The notes under the pieces were generated by a model. That model had not been told where the DNA came from, made no database searches, and saw only the letters and a program-made list of their open reading frames with translations. Source: a virus. Taken from it: a DNA stretch of 47,808 bases. The stretch spans positions 1 through 47,808 of the IMG/VR virus record IMGVR_UViG_3300042453_003633; one strand, 5' to 3'. This document shows positions 27,866-35,944 of this stretch, one piece after another. Each line of letters starts with the position of its first letter. Positions within the stretch are counted from its first letter, which is position 1. A program made the position numbers and the translations under genes.

Positions 27866-28135
27866 ATGGGCGCCAAACAGGTTGACATTACCGATCCTCA
27901 ACAACGTCAATTAGCACGCGAAGGAATTCGCATGCGTCAAGACAGTATTCGTCGTCAAGAAACCGCTCCGCAAACTGGCAGTGCGCCGATGGCGCCGGGA
28001 ACTGAGCCGGGCAATGCGTTTGCCGGCAGGCGCCCTGGTATTGAGTTTGGTCCTGGTCGTGCCAACCGCTTCCCCGAGCCTGGCTCTCCTGAGTATCAAA
28101 TGGCAATTGCTCGCATGCGTCGGGGTAAACGCTGA
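27866..28135 (+). CDS. Hypothetical protein, 89 aa
   Basis: The ATG at 27866 (MGAKQVDITDPQQRQLAREG) was chosen over the earlier frame opening. The protein is Arg/Gln/Pro-rich with a helix at residues 8-35 and a Gly/Pro/Arg tail, probably unstructured. It overlaps the next gene by one base. Not recognised. Confidence 0.6.
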   Translation: MGAKQVDITDPQQRQLAREGIRMRQDSIRRQETAPQTGSAPMAPGTEPGNAFAGRRPGIEFGPGRANRFPEPGSPEYQMAIARMRRGKR

Positions 28136-28299
28136 TGGCTAAAGGTAAGATGCCCCCTCAACTTCTTGAGCACTTTAAGAAGAAAGAAGCCAAGAAAGAA
28201 GATGGTACTGAGATGAGCGATAGCGAAAAACGCAAGGCAGCCTTGGATAAAGCGCGTAAATATAAAGAACAGAAAAAAGACAAAGAAGAAGCAAAATAA
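28135..28299 (+). CDS. Lysine-rich small protein, 54 aa
   Basis: MAKGKMPPQLLEHFKKKEAK then SDSEKRKAALDKARKYKEQK describes a small, strongly basic helical protein. The ARKYKEQK ending recurs in the proteins at 31071 and 31551. Its start overlaps the previous stop (TGATG). It could be a DNA-condensing or capsid-internal peptide; this is inference from composition. Confidence 0.6.
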   Translation: MAKGKMPPQLLEHFKKKEAKKEDGTEMSDSEKRKAALDKARKYKEQKKDKEEAK

Positions 28300-28331
28300 G
28301 ATAGTATTCAGTTAACAACTGATTTATTCTT

Positions 28332-29858
28332 GTGCCTAGCTATACGCATCTTGCCTATCGTCGCAATGCGAAGGCTGCGGCACGCCGCCAACAGATCCGA
28401 ATTCCGCGCAACGCAGAAGCACTGGAGCTTGCGCGGGAAGACTTTGCTTATTTCTGTGAGTATGTTGCAGATAAACCTCCCGCTACTCATCACAAAGAAT
28501 GGCATCGGCACTTTGTTACCAACGAAGACAGCAATTGTTTAATTAAAATTGCTGGTCCCAATATTGATCTTCTTGCGCCACGAGGATCAGCTAAATCAAC
28601 GGTTCTTGGCTTGCTGACTGCTTGGGCTATTGGTATTCATACACAAGCCAAGTTACCATTGCAGATCCTTTATCTGTCGTACACGGTTGATATTGCACGT
28701 TCTAAGTCCGCAACGATTAAACGCATTATTGAAAGCAAACGCTATCAGGAAGTTTTCCCGACGGTGCGTTTGATGAAGAACGTTACCAGTAATGAGTATT
28801 GGTCAATTGACCATAAGTTTGCTGGCATTGACACTACTGGTGACGAACAATTTACCCTCTGCGCTGCAGGCCTTAAGGGTTCGGTGACTTCTAAGCGTTC
28901 TCACCTGGTAATGATTGATGACGCTATTAAATCTGCCGCTGACATTGCCAACCCTGACATTCGGAAACAAATGCAGGAGAACTGGAACGCGGTGATTGCT
29001 CCCACCATGTTTGAAGGCGCACGTGCTATTTGCCTTGGAACTCGCTTTAGGCACGATGATATTCACGCCACTACTTTTAACAAACAGAACAATTGGATGC
29101 AGATCGTTCTTTCTGCAATTAATACAAACCTTAAAACAGGAGAAGAAGAGTCTTATTGGCCTGAGATGTGGTCACTAGACTACCTCAAAGAAAAGAAACG
29201 GCAAGCGCCAATTGCTTTCTCGTTTCAATATATGAATCAAATTGTCAGACAGAACGAGCTTTCCTTGGCGCCAGAACTAATTGTTAAAGCGGAAATTTCA
29301 ACGGAGTTTGATACGCTCGGTATTGGTGTGGACCTTTCTGCTGGCACCAAAGAGAAGAACGATTACACCGTGATGATCCTTGGCGGACGCATTGGCGACC
29401 GCATTCATATCATCGATTACAGGCGCATACGCGTCATGGGCAACCTGGAAAAACTGGACGCTCTTAAAGAATTGTTGAACGATTGGTCGGTGATTGGACG
29501 TGATGATAGCGGAAATTATTTTCCGACTTATTCCACATGTGATATTTGGTCAGAAGCCGTCCAATACCAAGCTTCTCTCGAAGCCGACTTCAAACGGGTT
29601 TGCCTGAATAACGAAGGTCTCTACAATTTGATTTGGCATCCAGTCAAGGGTTTCCGTGCAGACAAGCTGGCACGTTTCCGTGGAATCATGGGTATGTTTG
29701 AAGATCGAAAGATAATCTTCAATCGTTTCCGGAACTTCACAAATCTCTTCGAGGAACTCACAAATTTCGGCGTTAGTGGTCATGATGACTGCGTTGACGC
29801 GTTGGTTTGGTTGGTTACTGGACTTGCAAGAAAAGGTCAGTTGCACATTGATTACTAA
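28332..29858 (+). CDS. terL: Terminase large subunit
   Basis: A 508-residue packaging motor. ATPase domain: P-loop LLAPRGSAKST (residues 80-90), Walker B LVMIDDA (192-198) and a coupling-type ICLGTRFRHDD (about 233-243). Nuclease domain: first acidic residue in GVDLSAGTKEKNDYTVMI (D334), a middle acid in CDIWSEAVQY (D404), and a final HDDCVDAL (484-491). It cuts concatemeric DNA and pumps it through the portal. The start is a GTG at 28332. The candidate small subunit precedes it with two small genes between. Confidence 0.92.
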   Translation: MPSYTHLAYRRNAKAAARRQQIRIPRNAEALELAREDFAYFCEYVADKPPATHHKEWHRHFVTNEDSNCLIKIAGPNIDLLAPRGSAKSTVLGLLTAWAIGIHTQAKLPLQILYLSYTVDIARSKSATIKRIIESKRYQEVFPTVRLMKNVTSNEYWSIDHKFAGIDTTGDEQFTLCAAGLKGSVTSKRSHLVMIDDAIKSAADIANPDIRKQMQENWNAVIAPTMFEGARAICLGTRFRHDDIHATTFNKQNNWMQIVLSAINTNLKTGEEESYWPEMWSLDYLKEKKRQAPIAFSFQYMNQIVRQNELSLAPELIVKAEISTEFDTLGIGVDLSAGTKEKNDYTVMILGGRIGDRIHIIDYRRIRVMGNLEKLDALKELLNDWSVIGRDDSGNYFPTYSTCDIWSEAVQYQASLEADFKRVCLNNEGLYNLIWHPVKGFRADKLARFRGIMGMFEDRKIIFNRFRNFTNLFEELTNFGVSGHDDCVDALVWLVTGLARKGQLHIDY

Positions 29859-29888
29859 TCCTAGAATTAGAAAAAAAGCAGTGCATTC

Positions 29889-30182
29889 GTGGGACCCGAA
29901 TATGTAGCCATTGGCATCACTGCCCTTGTATCGGCGGTTACAGGCGCTACGTGGGTTGCCAATAAAATATTAGATAGGCATCAAGAGCGGATCCAACAAG
30001 CTTTTGATTACATTGGATCTCAAAAACGAAGGATTGACATCTTGGAAGATCAAATCAACCGCATGCCTTTGGACTATGTGCTGAAGGTTGATTTTCTCCG
30101 GGAGATCCAGGAGATGCATGATAATTTTAGACAAATCAATGACAAGCTTGATAAGCTAATGGAAAAGCTTTTGTCAAAATGA
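29889..30182 (+). CDS. Membrane-anchored coiled-coil protein, 97 aa
   Basis: GTG start; N-terminal hydrophobic segment YVAIGITALVSAVTGATWVA (about residues 4-24) followed by a long charged coiled coil (RHQERIQQAFDYIGSQKRRI, NFRQINDKLDKLMEKLL). This layout suits a holin-type or spanin-like protein, or a virion anchor. It is not adjacent to an endolysin. Four-base overlap (ATGA) with the next gene. Confidence 0.55.
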   Translation: MGPEYVAIGITALVSAVTGATWVANKILDRHQERIQQAFDYIGSQKRRIDILEDQINRMPLDYVLKVDFLREIQEMHDNFRQINDKLDKLMEKLLSK

Positions 30183-30361
30183 GCTACATTCTGGAAGTAG
30201 AAGAAGACGAAAACGGAGAAAATTTTATTACTTTGCCTGACGAACTAATCGAAGAACTTGGCTGGCAAGAGGGCGATGTTCTTGATTGGGATGTTCGCGG
30301 TAACGGAATTATTTTAACCAAGGTTAACGACTCCCCTGGTTACGAAGTTATAGAAGAGTAG
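30179..30361 (+). CDS. AbrB/MazE-like small protein, 60 aa
   Basis: MSYILEVEEDENGENFITLP then DELIEELGWQEGDVLDWDVR and GNGIILTKV fits the swapped-hairpin AbrB/SpoVT/MazE fold: 'P-x-E-L-x-E-x-L-G-W-x-x-G-D-x-L-x-W ... I-x-L-x-K'. Similar single-domain proteins are common in cyanophages. No toxin gene is next to it, so it is unlikely to be an antitoxin here; a DNA-binding or structural use is more likely. Confidence 0.65.
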   Translation: MSYILEVEEDENGENFITLPDELIEELGWQEGDVLDWDVRGNGIILTKVNDSPGYEVIEE

Positions 30362-30384
30362 AATACGAAAAAAGAGATAACGAC

Positions 30385-31071
30385 ATGTTTTACGGCGGTG
30401 AATCAAACGTTCCAGGCGCTCCCGGTAATTTACTGGCAGGCGCCCCAAGCTTTGACATTCGGCGTGTACCCGGTGCGTTAGGTGGCCGCTCAGGTGAACA
30501 GCTTCGCCGTTTGTATGAAGGCGGCACCCAACAGAACGAACAGCTCAATGACGAGTTGATGCGTCGTGGCATTATGCCCGGCAGTGGGCCGCAGCTTCCC
30601 ATGGCCTTTGGCTCCAGTAATCTCCCTGGGGCTGTAGGCAACATGGGCGGTATCGCCAATGCTCAGTTCTTTGAAGGTCCTCAGCTTGGTCAAGCCTCTC
30701 CGCAAGGTGAGCCACAAAAACCTTATGGTGGCGCACCAAATATTCCTCTGACTCCAGAGCAAAAGGCTAAGCTCATGCAGCAGGGCAGTCCGCCGCCCGC
30801 TGAGTTTAACATTCAAGATTATTTACGCAAAGCGCAGGCACCTGGCAGTTTTCAAGCAGATTCTTTAGTTGCCAATGTTCCCGGCCGTTATCCGAGTGGC
30901 ATGGAAGGCGCAGTAGACCTTACTTATCCAGCTGGAAGCCCTAACTATGGCAAGCCGGTGCCAAACCCTATGCAGCCCGGTCAACCCCTAGATGCAAACG
31001 CAGCAGAAATGGAAATGATTCGTCGTTTGCGTTCCGCTCCCCAAGGATTTCAAAATAAAATGGTTTACTGA
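30385..31071 (+). CDS. Pro/Gly-rich virion-block protein, 228 aa
   Basis: MFYGGESNVPGAPGNLLAGA and long Pro/Gly/Asn-rich stretches with short Arg-containing helices (RSGEQLRRLYEGGTQQNEQL, MEMIRRLRSAPQGFQNKMV). Mostly unstructured. It overlaps the next gene by one base. A head-completion or internal protein is possible; not recognised. Confidence 0.6.
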   Translation: MFYGGESNVPGAPGNLLAGAPSFDIRRVPGALGGRSGEQLRRLYEGGTQQNEQLNDELMRRGIMPGSGPQLPMAFGSSNLPGAVGNMGGIANAQFFEGPQLGQASPQGEPQKPYGGAPNIPLTPEQKAKLMQQGSPPPAEFNIQDYLRKAQAPGSFQADSLVANVPGRYPSGMEGAVDLTYPAGSPNYGKPVPNPMQPGQPLDANAAEMEMIRRLRSAPQGFQNKMVY

Positions 31072-31361
31072 TGGCACAAGACAATAGCAAATATTCCAAA
31101 CCTGAGCTGCGTGAGCGGATCAAAGATCGGATTATGGCCGGCGAAAAAGGCGGCAAAGCTGGTCAATGGTCGGCACGCAAGGCTCAGCTCCTCGCCCAGG
31201 AGTACAAAGAGGCCGGTGGCGGGTATCGTGGTGGCAAAGGGGAAAAGCAAAAATCCTTAGAGAAATGGGGTAAAGAAAAGTGGATGACTAAGGACGAATA
31301 CGAGAAACGGGGCAAAGCAAAAGCTGCTGCTAAAAAGTACAAAGAAACAAAGGATAAATGA
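31071..31361 (+). CDS. Small basic protein, DUF5872-like, 96 aa
   Basis: KYSKPELRERIKDRIMAGEK then GGKAGQWSARKAQLLAQEYK and EAGGGYRGGK is a pattern I recognise from proteins of phages and large viruses, which I believe is DUF5872 ('Y-x-x-P-E-L-R-E-x-I-K ... GGKPGQWSARKAQLL'). Function unknown. The C-terminus AKAAAKKYKETKDK belongs to the shared KYKE-type tail. It overlaps the next gene by ATGA. Confidence 0.65.
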   Translation: MAQDNSKYSKPELRERIKDRIMAGEKGGKAGQWSARKAQLLAQEYKEAGGGYRGGKGEKQKSLEKWGKEKWMTKDEYEKRGKAKAAAKKYKETKDK

Positions 31362-31558
31362 AACAACAACCAATTTCAGATCTTTCAGTTAATCTTGCTG
31401 TTGATCCAAAAAGTTCAATTTCGTTTCGAGGCAACCCTCAAGAGTATCTCGCCAATTTCATTGGACGAGCCGGTAATACGCGTCCCGGAGGCATGCTGAT
31501 TGGTGCGGATAAAATAATGGAAGAGATTCAAAGTAATTCCAGAAGATTCCGTGGCTGA
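31358..31558 (+). CDS. Hypothetical protein, 66 aa
   Basis: Begins in an ATGA overlap and ends in an 8-base overlap with the next GTG start. MKQQPISDLSVNLAVDPKSS then FRGNPQEYLANFIGRAGNTR has no known motif. Tight coupling on both sides argues that it is expressed. Confidence 0.6.
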   Translation: MKQQPISDLSVNLAVDPKSSISFRGNPQEYLANFIGRAGNTRPGGMLIGADKIMEEIQSNSRRFRG

Positions 31559-31760
31559 TAAAGCAATACAAAAAGGATATACAAAACGCTACCTTCCCGA
31601 GAAAGCGTGGGCTTCTTTGTCTAAAGAAGAAAGGCAGGAGACAGATCAAAAGAAACGAGAAGGCAGTCGCAAGGGAAAACAATTTGTTTCAAATACGGAA
31701 TCCGCCAAGAAAGCGGGCAAGGCTGCTCGCGCAGCTAAACGTTACAAGGAGTCAAAATGA
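31551..31760 (+). CDS. Lysine-rich small protein, 69 aa
   Basis: GTG start at 31551. The product KGYTKRYLPEKAWASLSKEE then RQETDQKKREGSRKGKQFVS and a SAKKAGKAARAAKRYKESK tail is strongly basic. The 'Y-L-P-x-x-A-W-x-x-L-S-x-x-E-R-x-x-T-D-x-K-K' core suggests a conserved phage family whose name I do not know. It overlaps the next gene by ATGA. Confidence 0.6.
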   Translation: MADKAIQKGYTKRYLPEKAWASLSKEERQETDQKKREGSRKGKQFVSNTESAKKAGKAARAAKRYKESK

Positions 31761-31903
31761 AAACTAAAAAACTTGTTAAGCAAGCGCTCAACCATCCCGA
31801 ACTTTATTCTTCTGCCGAACTCGTATTCTTTGATAAGTGGTTGCGCCTGAAGAAGCAAGCGAAGGCTGCTAAGATCAATAAAGATAAAAAGGCAAATAGT
31901 TGA
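31757..31903 (+). CDS. Lysine-rich small protein, 48 aa
   Basis: MKTKKLVKQALNHPELYSSA then ELVFFDKWLRLKKQAKAAKI: a short basic peptide with a hydrophobic middle. Starts in an ATGA overlap and shares one base with the portal start (TGATG), so the string 31071-31903 is fully coupled into the portal gene. Confidence 0.6.
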   Translation: MKTKKLVKQALNHPELYSSAELVFFDKWLRLKKQAKAAKINKDKKANS

Positions 31904-34248
31904 TGGCTGGGGACGCAAAGGCCAGACTTAAAGAAATCATTGACTCCTACCTCGAAAAAGACGGTGGAGCTTCAATCGATACTGGCGTCGTTGCGGCACA
32001 CCTTGCGCAGATGAAATTATTCGGCATCCGCCAGGGTGTCGAATTTTTTCCTGCCCAAGACAACTTTGGCAATCAACGCAAAGACTTTATTGATCGCGTA
32101 ATTAAATACAACCAACTTGATACGCGCCTTGATTCGGTTTGGGATTATTTCCTTTGTGATGGACAGGGGTTGTTTTACATCCGTCCTACGCAAAATAATT
32201 ACCGTCTTTACTTTTTCCGTAAACACGAATACAGAAGTTTCTACAATATTGACGGTGAGCTAGATGAAGTCGTCATCATTTATAGCTATAAGGTTCGTCA
32301 AGGTCTTGGCTTCCAGCAGGACATTGAAGTCAGTAACCTTAGTGGTCCGGCTGGCATGGGGCGGGGCGGCGTCAAGCGTTACATCCGTCTGTCGATTAAA
32401 CGTAAAACAATCGAAGAAACGCATTCTGAAGGCGAGATTTCTTTCGACACCAACTACCAATCTGTCCCTGGCCGCACAAAAACATTTAAAAATACTCTTG
32501 GTTTTATTCCCTGCGTTGAAATCTTTAACAACGCTAAGGGCTTCTCGACAGAGGGCGTTGGTGAATTCGATGCGTTAGCCAATCACATCTGTACGCATGA
32601 CGAAATGGTTCGCACCATGCGTAAGAACGTTCAGTTCTTTGGTAACCCAACACTGCTTTCGTCTCGTCCCAAGACAGACCTAATGGAGTCCGGTGGCGAA
32701 ACCGTTGTCCAGCGTCCGTCTATTGCAGCTAACTCTGGTTTCATGGGCGGTGGTGCTCTGAGTCAGTCACGCTTCAAAGCAGATCCCGTCTATCGCGGTG
32801 TTGATGGTCAGCTCCGCGTTCCACGCATCATTGCCAACCTGGAGCCAAACGACCGAGTTGGTTATATCGTCCCTGACGCCATCACTGGTGACCAAAATTC
32901 TTTTGCACGCCAGTATCGAGAGGAAATCCGTACCGCCCTTGGTGGCGTTGATGAACTCTCAATTTCTGCAGGTGTTACTGCAACTGAATACAAATCTTTG
33001 TTTGGACGTGTTTCTGCAACATCCAAGAAAAAAGCAATTTCTATTTATACCTATGGCATTTGCCGTTGTTTGGAACTGATTATTTTCCAAGAAGAACGTC
33101 TTTTCCGTGACACCCTGGCCGCTGCTGCAGGTCTTGAAAAGCCCCTGGAATTACCAGAGACAGCAACGCCTGAAGACTTTGTTGCCTACGAAGATGCCAT
33201 GGGCATGTTTGAAGATCAAGTCAAGCAGTTGATGATGGCTTGTCTGCGTACCCAGCAGATTCCTCCTGGTGTTTTAGGCCTTATTCCCGATGGTGATGTC
33301 ACCGTTCAGTGGCGTTGGTTGGGTCCTGTTTACGAAGATTCCACCCAAGATATTCTCAACAACTCCATTGTTGTTCGAAATCTGCAAGAATTAGGTGTTG
33401 ATAGCATTGAGGCACTGAAATACCTCTTTCCGTCTAAAACGGATGAGGAACGGGCCGAGATGCTATCTGGGTTCCCGTTCAGAATGGTGAACGAATTACA
33501 GGGTGCATACTCTGCTTTCGCTCGCTTAGTGGGAGGAATGATGCAGACCCCCCACCCGCAATCACCGGATTTACCGATGGCTGCGGACCCGCGATTGGAT
33601 TTGACCCCATATCTGTATCGCACTTTAGAAGCCTTACAAAAGGAGATGAGTTATGCAGGACGCTACCGTCCAATCGATCCCACAGACGAGCCAAGCACCA
33701 GTGGCCGTCGCTCCGAGCAGCTACGTGGTGGCAGCACCGCAGGCAGCTCCGGCGCAGGCTCCAGTGGCTTATCAGGTGGGTACCAGCTACCCCCAAGCGG
33801 TGCCTCAGGCGGCCCCCAGCTACCAATCAGCCCCTACTCAGTACGCCCCCCAATCCCAACCGGAGGCACCTCAGGGGAATCCTTGGGAATCGGCGTTCAA
33901 CAAGGTGGTGAACCTGCTGAGCGCACCAGTCCAATCCCCGTTCCAGGGTCAACAGTATCCAGCGACGACTCAGTTTACCCCGGCCAATTACGGACAGCCC
34001 AGCAGCCAAGCTACGCAACAATCGGCTCCGCAGACCTGGTCTCCCAGCCCGGCATACTCGCCCAGCTCTTCCCAAACTTCCTCGACTCCCTCCTTGGAGC
34101 AAATCGCGGACCTGGTGGGAATGAGCCAGGAAAGCCGTCAGGTGATGGACGCGTTCGGGATCGAAGCTCCGGCTCTGCTGAACAACTACGCTCTAAACCT
34201 GGAGCAAATGCTGGACAGCGCCGTCGCGTGGGGAAACCGCGCCGCTGA
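31903..34248 (+). CDS. Portal protein, with C-terminal extension overlapping the scaffold
   Basis: A 781-residue frame; the ATG at 31903 is used. The first 580 residues look like a portal: a helical N-terminus, a wing-type DFLCDGQGLFYIRPTQNNYR region (written in part), a stem/crown region with NDRVGYIVPDAITGDQNSFA and LSISAGVTATEYKSLFGRVS, and VQWRWLGPVYEDSTQDILNN near residue 470. It follows TerL and precedes the scaffold and capsid genes, the usual portal place. The last 198 residues are Ser/Gly/Pro-rich and are encoded over the first 596 bases of the scaffold gene in another frame. No stop codon ends the portal before that. Confidence 0.75.
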   Translation: MAGDAKARLKEIIDSYLEKDGGASIDTGVVAAHLAQMKLFGIRQGVEFFPAQDNFGNQRKDFIDRVIKYNQLDTRLDSVWDYFLCDGQGLFYIRPTQNNYRLYFFRKHEYRSFYNIDGELDEVVIIYSYKVRQGLGFQQDIEVSNLSGPAGMGRGGVKRYIRLSIKRKTIEETHSEGEISFDTNYQSVPGRTKTFKNTLGFIPCVEIFNNAKGFSTEGVGEFDALANHICTHDEMVRTMRKNVQFFGNPTLLSSRPKTDLMESGGETVVQRPSIAANSGFMGGGALSQSRFKADPVYRGVDGQLRVPRIIANLEPNDRVGYIVPDAITGDQNSFARQYREEIRTALGGVDELSISAGVTATEYKSLFGRVSATSKKKAISIYTYGICRCLELIIFQEERLFRDTLAAAAGLEKPLELPETATPEDFVAYEDAMGMFEDQVKQLMMACLRTQQIPPGVLGLIPDGDVTVQWRWLGPVYEDSTQDILNNSIVVRNLQELGVDSIEALKYLFPSKTDEERAEMLSGFPFRMVNELQGAYSAFARLVGGMMQTPHPQSPDLPMAADPRLDLTPYLYRTLEALQKEMSYAGRYRPIDPTDEPSTSGRRSEQLRGGSTAGSSGAGSSGLSGGYQLPPSGASGGPQLPISPYSVRPPIPTGGTSGESLGIGVQQGGEPAERTSPIPVPGSTVSSDDSVYPGQLRTAQQPSYATIGSADLVSQPGILAQLFPNFLDSLLGANRGPGGNEPGKPSGDGRVRDRSSGSAEQLRSKPGANAGQRRRVGKPRR

Positions 34249-34612
34249 CACGATCAAAGGCTACGCCGAGTTCTCTGTCAACGAGCACCAGGAGAACCTG
34301 GCTTACAACGAAATTCTGACCAACCCCGACGTGCTCAGCGATTACACGCTGAAATTCTTCGGTCCTGAAGGTCCCTATCCCGTGTACGAAAACGAAGCTC
34401 AACTGGAGACTCGCGGCTATCCTACCCAAGCCGTGGCTCAGCCTCAACTGGGTCAGCTGCCCGCTCCCCCGGCTGCCGCTGCTCCTCAGGCCCCCGAAAA
34501 CTTCTGGGGCAACTTCAGTGAGATGATGGCTCGTGATCCCCAGAATGCCTGGCGCGTTCTGAACCAAGCGCAACCTCAAACAGTTGCTAACAAACTGTTT
34601 GTGATGGAGTGA
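33653..34612 (+). CDS. Scaffold / capsid assembly protein
   Basis: A 319-residue protein just before the major capsid gene. The N-terminal 140 residues are rich in Gln, Pro, Ala and Ser and probably unstructured. The C-terminal part is acidic and helical (SLEQIADLVGMSQESRQVMD, LEQMLDSAVAWGNRAADTIK, ENFWGNFSEMMARDPQNAWR). Scaffold proteins of T7-like phages have this layout. A GGAG ribosome site precedes the ATG at 33653. Codons are strongly biased (C-ending, CGT/CGC, CTG), as for highly expressed proteins. The first 596 bases are also read by the portal frame. Confidence 0.75.
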   Translation: MQDATVQSIPQTSQAPVAVAPSSYVVAAPQAAPAQAPVAYQVGTSYPQAVPQAAPSYQSAPTQYAPQSQPEAPQGNPWESAFNKVVNLLSAPVQSPFQGQQYPATTQFTPANYGQPSSQATQQSAPQTWSPSPAYSPSSSQTSSTPSLEQIADLVGMSQESRQVMDAFGIEAPALLNNYALNLEQMLDSAVAWGNRAADTIKGYAEFSVNEHQENLAYNEILTNPDVLSDYTLKFFGPEGPYPVYENEAQLETRGYPTQAVAQPQLGQLPAPPAAAAPQAPENFWGNFSEMMARDPQNAWRVLNQAQPQTVANKLFVME

Positions 34613-34618
34613 TAAATA

Positions 34619-34694
34619 AGTCGGTAATTTGTTTAACTTTTAAAAATAAATTACCGACTGCTAAAATTTGTGTTAGATAAGACATATATTGTCT
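34619..34694 (+). promoter_or_regulatory. Intergenic hairpins between scaffold and capsid genes
   Basis: A perfect 12-bp stem AGTCGGTAATTT/AAATTACCGACT with a 17-base loop (34619-34659) is followed by AGACA-TATAT-TGTCT (34680-34694). There is no U-tract. The structures probably process or protect the capsid mRNA. Confidence 0.65.
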
Positions 34695-34744
34695 GAATCT
34701 TTCACCCGGCAAAATCTCCCCAAGATTCTGGAGGATAAAACAAA

Positions 34745-35908
34745 GTGTTCATTGATAACGATTTTCCAAAGATTTTAGGTGCGGAGCTCTACCGTCCCCA
34801 TCCTGCTTACATCGCTGAAATGGCGGTTGAGCCCGTGGTAGTCCACGACTTCACCCGTCAGCCTGGTCAAACCGTTCAGCTGGATCGCTACAAGTTCTGG
34901 GGTACCCCTGGTACTAAGGACAGCCGTGAGCGCATCGCTGACCAGACCATCGGTACTGCCAACAGCCGCAACATCACCAAGGAGAAGGTGCTTGTTGTGC
35001 TGAAGGAATACACCGGTCCTGCGGACCCGGGCGATCCGACCCAGCCCAGCACCTTCAAAATTGCTCGTGAAACCCTGGTTACCGCCCAGCGCCTGCTGCT
35101 GGACACCGGCAACCTGAACATGTTCCACCAGAGCATCGGTTCGCTGACCCTGCTCGACGACTATCGCCGTTGGCGCGACCGCGTCTTTATTGACGAACTC
35201 TCTAAAGCTGAAGCCAATGGTGCCGCTTCCTCCACCCAGGGCGGTTACTATTTCGCTGGTGGTAAGACCAAAGACTCTTCTGGTCGCGTGTCTTACAGCA
35301 CCGCCGAGTACGGCAATGAAGTGCAGCAGTTCCAGGTGCGTACCGACCTGTTGACCGTGGTCAAGGACCTGCGTAAGCGCAACGTCCCCACTTTCGCTGA
35401 TGGTCTGTATCGCTGCATCTGCGATCCTACCTTCATGATGCACCTGCGTCGTGATCCTGACTTCCGTGAGATCGCCCGCTACAGCGGCAACCCTGGCCAA
35501 GGCATGTACATGGGCAACCCCATGATGCCTAACAACGCCAGCTTCTACATGGGTCCCCAAGCTGGTCAGGCTTACTTCCTGGCTGGTGAACCCGTGATGC
35601 CCACCGGCGTTCAGTTTGAAGGCGTTAAGTTCTACGAGTCGACCAACTTCCCGATCAAGAACGTGACCGCCTCTTTCGATGGTGGTTCCGCCTACGCTTC
35701 CAAGGAAGTTGCCCAAGGCTACTTCTTCGGTCCTCAGTCCATCGGTGTTGGCATCGGCGGCCCGAACGCTCAGGTGCTCATCAACAACAACGACGACTTC
35801 AGCCGCTTCATCATCCTGATCTGGCAACTGTACGCTGGCTTCGAAATCCTGAACAAGGACTTCGTGACTACCGCCTACAGCTTCGTTCAAGATGATGGCG
35901 ACATCTGA
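34745..35908 (+). CDS. Major capsid protein
   Basis: A 387-residue protein from a GTG at 34745 with a GGAGG site. Motifs resemble the N4 gp56-type capsid family: an early RPHPAYIAEMAVEPVVVHDF and PGQTVQLDRYKFWGTPGTKD, a central GLYRCICDPTFMMHLRRDPD and FREIARYSGN, and a late DDFSRFIILIWQLYAGFEIL. The HK97-type fold is assumed from family, not seen. Codon bias is the strongest of the window, as expected for the most abundant protein. A scaffold precedes it, and a second high-expression gene follows 36 bases later. Confidence 0.85.
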   Translation: MFIDNDFPKILGAELYRPHPAYIAEMAVEPVVVHDFTRQPGQTVQLDRYKFWGTPGTKDSRERIADQTIGTANSRNITKEKVLVVLKEYTGPADPGDPTQPSTFKIARETLVTAQRLLLDTGNLNMFHQSIGSLTLLDDYRRWRDRVFIDELSKAEANGAASSTQGGYYFAGGKTKDSSGRVSYSTAEYGNEVQQFQVRTDLLTVVKDLRKRNVPTFADGLYRCICDPTFMMHLRRDPDFREIARYSGNPGQGMYMGNPMMPNNASFYMGPQAGQAYFLAGEPVMPTGVQFEGVKFYESTNFPIKNVTASFDGGSAYASKEVAQGYFFGPQSIGVGIGGPNAQVLINNNDDFSRFIILIWQLYAGFEILNKDFVTTAYSFVQDDGDI

Positions 35909-35944
35909 TAGTTAAATACATACCTTATACCTAGGAAAAGATAA

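Noticed and set aside
34775-35890. A 371-codon open frame antisense to the major capsid gene
   Set aside because: It mirrors the strong codon bias of the capsid gene, has no ribosome site or coupling, and its product is a low-complexity Val/Gly/His pattern typical of an antisense shadow.
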